In this document: piece after piece, positions 7,511-12,429 of the stretch
Layout: each line of letters opens with the position of its first letter
Position numbering within the stretch: position 1 is the first letter of the stretch
DNA from: CAZGYE01 sp964530165
GTDB lineage: Bacteria > Planctomycetota > Planctomycetia > Planctomycetales > Planctomycetaceae
Assembly (NCBI GenBank): GCA_964530165.1
Contig: CAZGYE010000175.1
Location: 1-12,429, forward strand
DNA length: 12,429 bases
Reading direction: 5' to 3'
Made by a program: the position numbers and the translations under genes
The notes under the pieces: model-generated
The model's database searches: none
What the model saw: only the letters and a program-made list of their open reading frames with translations
What the model was told of the DNA's origin: nothing

Positions 7511-7528
7511 CGCGGAGCTTGCTCCGCG
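7511..7528. repeat. Perfect 8-bp palindrome with TT loop
   Basis: CGCGGAGC-TT-GCTCCGCG is a perfect 8-bp stem in the 223-bp gap between the M20 and esterase genes. It shares its layout (arms around a central CTTG) with the palindromes at 4011-4131 although the arm bases differ. There is no T-tract, so it is more likely a dispersed REP-like palindrome than a terminator. The rest of the gap (7473-7695) shows nothing else I recognise except the ribosome site before 7696. Confidence 0.6.
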
Positions 7529-7685
7529 CGATGCAGGACCGCCCCCCTTCTCGACGCGCCGAAAAAATCCGGCGGCGAAACTGCGGATTGTCACACCGCG
7601 ACGAACCGGGCGCGAGTCGAGCGAGCATTGCGAAAACCAGCCAACAAATCGACAATGCACCCCCGGAAATCAAAACAAGATTCCT

Positions 7686-7690
7686 GAGGA
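7686..7690 (+). promoter_or_regulatory. Ribosome binding site of the esterase gene
   Basis: GAGGA lies 5 bases before ATG 7696. This decides the start against a longer in-frame frame that opens with TTG at 7519 inside the palindrome. Confidence 0.65.
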
Positions 7691-7695
7691 ATCAA

Positions 7696-8427
7696 ATGAA
7701 CCAAAGCAGTACCACATGGGGCGGGCTGAACTGCCAAGTGATCGACAAGCTGGCGGAGGGCCAAGAACCGCAGCTGCTCGTGATTCTCTGCCACGGTTTT
7801 GGGGCGTCAGGGACCGATCTGGTCTCGCTGGGACCGGAGCTGTTCGGTCTCAATCCCGATCTGGAGGCCGGGGTCCGATTCGTCTTTCCCGCCGCTCCGC
7901 TGAAACTCGAGGAATTTGCCATGTTCGGCGGTCGAGCCTGGTGGCGTCTGAATGTGGCCCACATGACGGAGGCCATCCAGCGGGGAGAGCTGCAAACGCT
8001 TCGAGACGAGTTGCCCGATGGACTGCCGGAAGCCCGGCAGATGCTCTCCCGATTGGCCGAGGAAGTCATGGAGCAAACAGGGTTGCCGACGTCGCGGCTT
8101 GTGCTGGGCGGCTTCTCACAGGGCTCGATGGTGGCGACCGACGTGGCGCTGCATCTGCCGGAACCGCCCGCGGCGCTGTGCATCTTCTCGGGGACGCTGC
8201 GCTGTGAAACGGTGTGGCGAGAGTTGGCCGCCCGTCTGGGTCCATTTCCCGTTCTGCAAAGTCACGGCCGAGCAGATCCCCTCCTGCCGTTTCAGGCGGC
8301 CCAGTGGCTGCGCGACCTGTTCGTGGAGGCCGGCATGGATGTCGATTTCATTCCATTCGACGGAATGCACACGATTCCGTACGAGGCCGTCGATCGGTTC
8401 GCGGCGCTGCTGGGACGCATTGTGTAG
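7696..8427 (+). CDS. Phospholipase/carboxylesterase family alpha/beta hydrolase
   Basis: This is a 243-residue serine hydrolase of the phospholipase/carboxylesterase (Abhydrolase_2, YpfH-like) family, cytoplasmic by the lack of a signal sequence. Such enzymes cleave short or medium acyl esters and thioesters. The oxyanion-loop motif is LCHGFGASGTD (31-41). The nucleophile is S141 in GGFSQGSM, the acid is D194 in SHGRADPLLP and the base is H225 in FDGMHTIP, so the triad is complete. The length agrees with the family (about 210-250). The start ATG 7696 has a GAGGA ribosome site. It is the last of four plus-strand genes and is followed by a terminator-like hairpin. Its neighbours act on N-acyl amino acids, so an acyl-ester or acyl-thioester role in the same pathway is possible but unproven. 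Confidence 0.88.
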   Translation: MNQSSTTWGGLNCQVIDKLAEGQEPQLLVILCHGFGASGTDLVSLGPELFGLNPDLEAGVRFVFPAAPLKLEEFAMFGGRAWWRLNVAHMTEAIQRGELQTLRDELPDGLPEARQMLSRLAEEVMEQTGLPTSRLVLGGFSQGSMVATDVALHLPEPPAALCIFSGTLRCETVWRELAARLGPFPVLQSHGRADPLLPFQAAQWLRDLFVEAGMDVDFIPFDGMHTIPYEAVDRFAALLGRIV

Positions 8428-8431
8428 GTTT

Positions 8432-8458
8432 CCCACGGGTTGCCACCCGTGGGCTTTT
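8432..8458 (+). terminator. Terminator-like hairpin after the esterase gene
   Basis: CCCACGGG (8432-8439) and CCCGTGGG (8446-8453) form a perfect 8-bp stem with a 6-nt loop, followed by CTTTT. It begins 5 bases after the TAG at 8425-8427. The short T-run makes it a moderate candidate for a rho-independent terminator. The same stem style is frequent as a dispersed repeat in planctomycete genomes as far as I recall, so it may be a repeat doing double duty. Confidence 0.55.
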
Positions 8459-8501
8459 CGCTTCTCGGCCTGTGAATCGAAAAATTGCCGACCACTGTGA
8501 G

Positions 8502-8561
8502 TGTGGGGCAGGCTTTCCAGCCTGCCATGACCCTTCGGCAGGCTGGAAAGCCTGCCCCACA
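8502..8561. repeat. Perfect 25-bp inverted repeat with nested hairpins
   Basis: Left arm 8502-8526 and right arm 8537-8561 are exact reverse complements with a 10-nt loop (8527-8536). Each arm is itself nearly palindromic: GGCAGGCT-TTCC-AGCCTGCC on the left and the same stem around GGAA on the right. The DNA or RNA can therefore form one long hairpin or two short ones. It sits between the ends of two convergent genes, 6 bases from the last codon of the phosphoglycerate-kinase-like gene. It may act as a two-way terminator or as a mobile REP-type repeat. Confidence 0.85.
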
Positions 8562-8567
8562 ATTCGA

Positions 8568-9992
8568 TCACGACGTACCGGCGCCCACGGCCTTCAGGTA
8601 GAGTGCTTTGACGTAGGGGATCGGCTCGCTTCCGAGGGCTTTGAGAATGGTGCCGCCGGCGGTGAAGCAGTGCGTCACCCAGTTCTCGTCCCCGTAGCGG
8701 GTCAAGGCAGCGCCCCCCTCTCCACCGCCGACGTAAACCTGCACGCCGGCTTGATGCATCCTGCGTAACTGCTCGACGAACTTGCGAGTGCCTTTGGAGA
8801 AACGGTCTTCCTCGAACTTGCCGAAGACGCCGTTGTGGAACGCCACGGCCGGTCCTTCTCCCGCCGACTCTTTCTGCCGGTGAAACTGCATGAACCGATC
8901 GACCGCCTCGGCTTGCCGTGTGATCGTTTTCGGGCCGACGTCGAACTGCGCGCCGTCGGCGGGAATGCTGTCGCTGGCCCTGCCGTCGCCAAGAATAAAA
9001 TCGATGGGCAACACGAACTCGACTCTGTTCTCGCGGCCGGTTTCCAGGATCCGCCGGGACTGCTCGATTCGTTCCGGTGGAATGTAGATCTTCTGCGACG
9101 GGTCGCTGTTGAGACCCATTTCGAACTCTTCGCCTGCGAGGTCGGCGGCCGCCTTCTTCAATCCGATCGCCAACGAACCGGCCGCGATGACCATGCGAAC
9201 CTGCCCGCGATTGAGAATCTGTTGAAGATCGTCCAGCTTGTTGATCTTCATTCCGCTGAAGATGACCAGCTCCGCTTGCCTGGTGCGCGTGACGTGATCG
9301 CGAAGCTCGCCGTCGATGTATTGGCCCAGGGCGACGCGATCCATCGTCAGCGGCACGACCGTTGACGAGAGGTCCCGATTCGAGGAGGCAAATCCCTCGT
9401 TGACGTGGATGGCTGCCAGCTTCTGACGCATCTGGTTGGCGTAGTTTGTCAGCCGTTCAGCCAGTTTCGGCAAAGCGTCCGGTTTCGCCTTCCAAAGGAC
9501 CTGTTCGAGCCGGTAACGCCGAGTGTTCTCCAGAACGACAACCGTGCCGTTCCCGAACCCGGCAATCTTCTCCGCCGCCGAGTCGAGGACCAGACCGGTC
9601 GCGTCGTCCAGCCAGTCATCGACGAAGGCGACCTCGACGTCGTCCGGCCCCTCGGCGGTCAGAAGTTTCTGCAAATGCGCGGCGACCGGTTCCAGCGACA
9701 ATTGCGGGTCGCGTCCCCGATGCCCGTACAGAAGCTGGACCCAGCCTTTCCGGCAACCAAACCGCAGCGTCGGCGCCAGCGACCGCAGGCGAATATCGTC
9801 CTCGACGCTGCCGTCGTCCCGGACAACCACGTCGGTGTCACCGCGAACCAGCACACGTGTTCCAACCGGCAAATCAGCGAGTGAATTGAGACCGGGAATT
9901 GCCTCCAGGCACGTTTCCAACGAGGGAAAATCGGGTGACTTTTCGATCAGCTTGCTGCACCACTCGACAACTTGCTCAGGTAAGACGATCAC
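8568..9992 (-). CDS. Divergent phosphoglycerate-kinase-like protein
   Basis: The product is 474 residues, against about 390-420 for usual phosphoglycerate kinases (3-phosphoglycerate + ATP <-> 1,3-bisphosphoglycerate + ADP). About 45 extra residues precede the first PGK motif. Motifs occur in PGK order: VLVRGDTDV (47-55, usual VRVDFNVP), YGHRGRD (89-95, usual SHLGRP), LENTR (154-158), VNEGFASSNRDLSSTV (197-212, usual VNDAF...HRAHASTV; R206 kept, both His lost), FSGMKINK (245-252, usual GGAKVSDK), LPIDFILGDG (328-337), NGVFGKFEEDRFSKGT (387-402, usual NGPMGVFE...F..GT), GGGEGG (422-427, usual GGGDT) and FTAGGTILKAL. The fold is clear, but several substrate and nucleotide residues differ, so it may be a paralogue with reduced or changed activity. 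The start is GTG 9992 with AGGGAG 5 bases upstream. It stands alone, convergent with the esterase gene and divergent from the large membrane-protein gene. Confidence 0.85.
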   Translation of the reverse strand: MIVLPEQVVEWCSKLIEKSPDFPSLETCLEAIPGLNSLADLPVGTRVLVRGDTDVVVRDDGSVEDDIRLRSLAPTLRFGCRKGWVQLLYGHRGRDPQLSLEPVAAHLQKLLTAEGPDDVEVAFVDDWLDDATGLVLDSAAEKIAGFGNGTVVVLENTRRYRLEQVLWKAKPDALPKLAERLTNYANQMRQKLAAIHVNEGFASSNRDLSSTVVPLTMDRVALGQYIDGELRDHVTRTRQAELVIFSGMKINKLDDLQQILNRGQVRMVIAAGSLAIGLKKAAADLAGEEFEMGLNSDPSQKIYIPPERIEQSRRILETGRENRVEFVLPIDFILGDGRASDSIPADGAQFDVGPKTITRQAEAVDRFMQFHRQKESAGEGPAVAFHNGVFGKFEEDRFSKGTRKFVEQLRRMHQAGVQVYVGGGEGGAALTRYGDENWVTHCFTAGGTILKALGSEPIPYVKALYLKAVGAGTS

Positions 9993-9997
9993 TTTCG

Positions 9998-10003
9998 CTC
10001 CCT
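9998..10003 (-). promoter_or_regulatory. Ribosome binding site of the PGK-like gene
   Basis: On the minus strand AGGGAG is followed by 5 bases (CGAAA) and then GTG at 9992-9990. This supports the non-ATG start of the PGK-like gene. Confidence 0.65.
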
Positions 10004-10043
10004 TTCAGTCAAGGAGATTTCAGGACGCGGATGTCACAGTCTG

Positions 10044-10061
10044 AAACTGCTTCGGCAGTTT
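10044..10061 (+). promoter_or_regulatory. Hairpin with UUCG tetraloop in a divergent spacer
   Basis: AAACTGC-TTCG-GCAGTTT is a perfect 7-bp stem closed by a C(UUCG)G tetraloop when read on the plus strand. It lies in the 196-bp spacer between the PGK-like gene (minus) and the large membrane-protein gene (plus), 127 bases before the latter's ATG. There is no T-tract after it. It could be a leader structure or chance. No convincing promoter pair was found in the spacer. Confidence 0.35.
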
Positions 10062-10188
10062 ATCAAGATTTTGCCCAACCCACACTCACAGCCGGCGGCA
10101 ATCTTGCGTATGATCAGGTATCTAGCATCCTTGCAGAATTGGGTCAACGACTTTGATATCGAAGCCTGATGTGGTGAGAGATTTTTCA

Positions 10189-12429
10189 ATGCGACCATCG
10201 TTTGTTGCGATTGTTTCGACTCTTACGCTGGCGTTGGCGGGACAATGCTCGGCTGCGAGAAGCCTCTCCAAAGGGGATGTTCTTTCCATTGTCAGGGTTG
10301 AAGTCGGCTTTGACGGCTCTTACAAGATTGGCTGCTGGACCCCGTTGCGGGTGACCGTCACCACAACGCGTCCGATGCGCGTCGAGCTGATCGTCGAAAC
10401 CTCCGATCCCGATGGAAGTCTGACCAGACTGCCCACACCGACGATCGAGCTGTCTACCGCCGGTACGCACCAACTCCGGACGCTCTTTAAGAGCGGTCGG
10501 ATCACAAGTATGCTCCGCATTCAGATTCGCGAAGGGCAGACGACCGTTGCCACGGCGCAATTTCGGCCGTCGGTCGACTCGGAGATGGGGCCGGAACCGG
10601 TGCCGAAGCGATCGACCTTTCTGGTGGTCACGCTGGGCAAACCGGCGGGATTCAGCGAGATGGGGTCCGCGGGGCTGCCGCAGCGACGAGAGTCCGATTC
10701 AACCCAGTCTCGCTCCGGCGGACTGTTCCGCGTCGTCGAGCTTGATCGTGCCGAGCAGTTGCCGAGGGTTTCGCACGCCTACGAGTCGCTGGACGCCCTG
10801 GTGATTGCCGGCAAGTACGCGCTTGACCAACAGCGCAGCGACGCGATTCGCGACTGGGTTCGCTTGGGCGGCCACTTGGTACTGTCGGTTGGCAGCGATG
10901 TTGCCGGCTACAAGCAAAGCTTGCTCGACGGATGGGTGCCGGTTCCGGTGGAAAACGAGCCATTGAAACTGCGCGAACTGACCGCTCTGGAGACGTATGC
11001 CGACAAGAACGTCCGCATTGTCTTTCGCGGCAGGGTGAACGCCGCGAGAATCCCCACGGACAAGATTCATGAAGGCGACATCTTGGCATCGGGGCTTGGC
11101 GGAGTGTTGCTGGTGCGTGTTCCGTTCGGCTTCGGGCGGATCACGTTTTTTGCCCTCGATCTCAATCGACCGCCGCTCACGGCATGGGAGCCGTTGACGA
11201 GCGTCTGCCGCAGAATCGTCGTCGGCGATCTGCAAATCACGCGGGGGCGGCAGCGCTCCGAAGGCAGCCGATTGACGCACACTGGCATTACCGATCTCGC
11301 GACACAATTGCACGCCGCACAGGAACACTTTCCCGGCGTCGACCGGTTTTCATCGTGGCTGGTGATGGGTCTCACAGTGCTGTACCTGGTCGTGATTGGT
11401 CCGATGGATTATCTGATCGTCCACCGTGTGCTCAAGAAGCCGTATTTGACATGGTTCACATTTCCCGCCATGGTTGCCGTCTGTACCTTGCTGACAGTTT
11501 GGGGTGCACGCTACACGAACGGCAATCGGTTACGGCTGAACCAAATCGACATCGTTGACATCGACGGCCAATCGCACGCTGTGCGCACGCAGTCCTGGAT
11601 GACGATCTACAGTCCAAACAACCGGCGGTACCGGGTGTCGGTCGAGCCACTCGATCCTGCATGGAACGACTCACAGGACGACAAAGGGGCCGCGGTGCCG
11701 GTCGTCGGACCGCGCGTGAGTTGGAACGGCATTCCGGAAGATGGTTTCGGGGGGATGTATCGATCCGGTGGACTCGAGTTGGGCCGGGCGGGTTACCGTT
11801 TCGCTGCGAATGCCGCTGCGCTGGAAAATCTGCCGGTGAGCATCTGGTCGACAAAAAATCTGACGGCAACCTGGTCCTACGCAACCGAACCCGGACGCGC
11901 ACTGGTGAAAAGTGATCTGTGGAGTTCCGGCACGGGCGATCTGCAGGGCGTTTTTTCGCATCGGTTGCCGGGTGCAATCAAAGATTGGATGATCGCGTAT
12001 GGCAACCGGGTGTATCGTCCGGCGACGGATTTCGGGGGCGGTGGTCCATTCTGGGAGCTCGCACCGGCCCGCAGCTTCAACCTGACGGGGTCACATGTTA
12101 ATCGCCGTGAGTTGAGAGGTTTTCTGACCGGGACGAAACAGAAACGCGCCCAGAAGCAAGGCGACCTGAACAAAACGCAGATCCTGATCGAGCAAACCAA
12201 GTACGACCCCTTGAATCGCGACCCGGCCGACATCGTGCGGATGCTCACCTTTCATGAAAGAGCCGGCGGGAAAGCCTATACGCGATTGGACAACATTCCG
12301 CTGCGCCCACTCGACCTGTCGGGGATGTTGCATCTGGACCGGGCCGTCTTGTTCGGCCAAATTGACAACTCGGCGGCTCGATTGCTGCTGGATGGCAAGA
12401 GGGTCGCTCCGACACGGTGTAATACGTTT
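10189..12429 (+). CDS. Large exported membrane protein of unknown function, cut by window edge
   Basis: The frame is open from ATG 10189 to the window end (747 codons, no stop seen). Residues 1-22 form a likely signal peptide (basic start, LTLALAG core, cleavage near CSA-A). A beta-rich section with RITSMLRIQIREGQ follows. Residues about 180-300 (LDALVIAGKYALDQQRSDAIRDWVRLGGHLVLSVG) look like the class I glutamine-amidotransferase-like fold often seen in such proteins, without a recognisable catalytic Cys-His set. Two membrane segments flank a short turn: about 390-411 (WLVMGLTVLYLVVIGPMDYLIV) and about 419-438 (YLTWFTFPAMVAVCTLLTVW). The IGP-x-(N/D)-Y then basic then W-x-x-x-P pattern recurs in large bacterial membrane proteins encoded near MoxR ATPase and DUF58 genes. 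The remaining 300 residues are probably outside the membrane. AGAG upstream of the ATG is a fair ribosome site. I do not know its function; a MoxR/DUF58-type partner set downstream would fit but is not visible. Confidence 0.8.
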   Translation, partial: MRPSFVAIVSTLTLALAGQCSAARSLSKGDVLSIVRVEVGFDGSYKIGCWTPLRVTVTTTRPMRVELIVETSDPDGSLTRLPTPTIELSTAGTHQLRTLFKSGRITSMLRIQIREGQTTVATAQFRPSVDSEMGPEPVPKRSTFLVVTLGKPAGFSEMGSAGLPQRRESDSTQSRSGGLFRVVELDRAEQLPRVSHAYESLDALVIAGKYALDQQRSDAIRDWVRLGGHLVLSVGSDVAGYKQSLLDGWVPVPVENEPLKLRELTALETYADKNVRIVFRGRVNAARIPTDKIHEGDILASGLGGVLLVRVPFGFGRITFFALDLNRPPLTAWEPLTSVCRRIVVGDLQITRGRQRSEGSRLTHTGITDLATQLHAAQEHFPGVDRFSSWLVMGLTVLYLVVIGPMDYLIVHRVLKKPYLTWFTFPAMVAVCTLLTVWGARYTNGNRLRLNQIDIVDIDGQSHAVRTQSWMTIYSPNNRRYRVSVEPLDPAWNDSQDDKGAAVPVVGPRVSWNGIPEDGFGGMYRSGGLELGRAGYRFAANAAALENLPVSIWSTKNLTATWSYATEPGRALVKSDLWSSGTGDLQGVFSHRLPGAIKDWMIAYGNRVYRPATDFGGGGPFWELAPARSFNLTGSHVNRRELRGFLTGTKQKRAQKQGDLNKTQILIEQTKYDPLNRDPADIVRMLTFHERAGGKAYTRLDNIPLRPLDLSGMLHLDRAVLFGQIDNSAARLLLDGKRVAPTRCNTF

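Noticed and set aside
7519..7695. N-terminal extension of the esterase from a TTG at 7519
   Set aside because: It would begin inside a palindrome, is Arg-rich without family similarity, and a good ribosome site precedes ATG 7696.
10131..10160. Promoter TTGCAG - 17 bases - TGATAT before the large membrane-protein gene
   Set aside because: The -10 box matches the consensus at only three of six positions; not enough to call.

Overview
The window (12,429 bp, moderately GC-rich) looks like a piece of a planctomycete-type bacterial chromosome. This is judged from gene content and style: a divergent phosphoglycerate-kinase-like protein with an N-terminal extension, a bacterial GH3-family acyl-acid amido synthetase, a very large secreted or membrane protein with an amidotransferase-like fold region, non-ATG starts, and intergenic spaces filled with strong palindromic repeats. 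The taxonomic call is inference; there is no rRNA or other marker gene here.

Layout. Positions 1-1751 (minus) hold an asparagine synthase (glutamine-hydrolysing), cut by the window edge before its C-terminus. Positions 1752-2220 are a divergent intergenic region with a broken fragment of a transposase integrase core (1867-2043) and a small hairpin just before the next gene. From 2221 to 8427 four plus-strand genes follow: an N-acyl-D-amino-acid deacylase-type amidohydrolase (2221-3795), a GH3-like acyl-acid amido synthetase (4228-5976), a membrane-anchored M20 peptidase of the carboxypeptidase S/PM20D1 type (5973-7472, overlapping the GH3 gene by 4 bases), and a small phospholipase/carboxylesterase-type alpha/beta hydrolase (7696-8427). 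Positions 8428-8567 form a convergent gene end with a terminator-like hairpin and a perfect 25-bp inverted repeat. Positions 8568-9992 (minus) hold the phosphoglycerate-kinase-like gene. A 196-bp divergent spacer with a UUCG-loop hairpin follows, then 10189-12429 (plus) holds a large exported or membrane protein of unknown function, cut by the right edge.

How the genes may work together. Three of the four consecutive plus-strand enzymes belong to families that make or break amide bonds between acyl groups and amino acids: GH3 (ATP-dependent acyl-amino acid conjugation), M20/PM20D1-CPS1 (hydrolysis, or reverse synthesis, of N-acyl amino acids) and the D-aminoacylase family (hydrolysis of N-acyl-D-amino acids). 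The fourth is an ester hydrolase. The GH3 and M20 genes are almost certainly translationally coupled. The suggestion that this is an N-acyl-amino-acid (lipoamino acid or conjugate) synthesis and turnover locus, with a cytoplasmic synthetase and a hydrolase anchored outside the membrane, is an inference and is the most interesting idea in the window. The second strong signal is non-coding: a ~183-bp element at 3974-4156 with 11-bp terminal inverted repeats, three 30-bp tandem units and a fourth inverted, compensatorily changed copy of the same palindrome.
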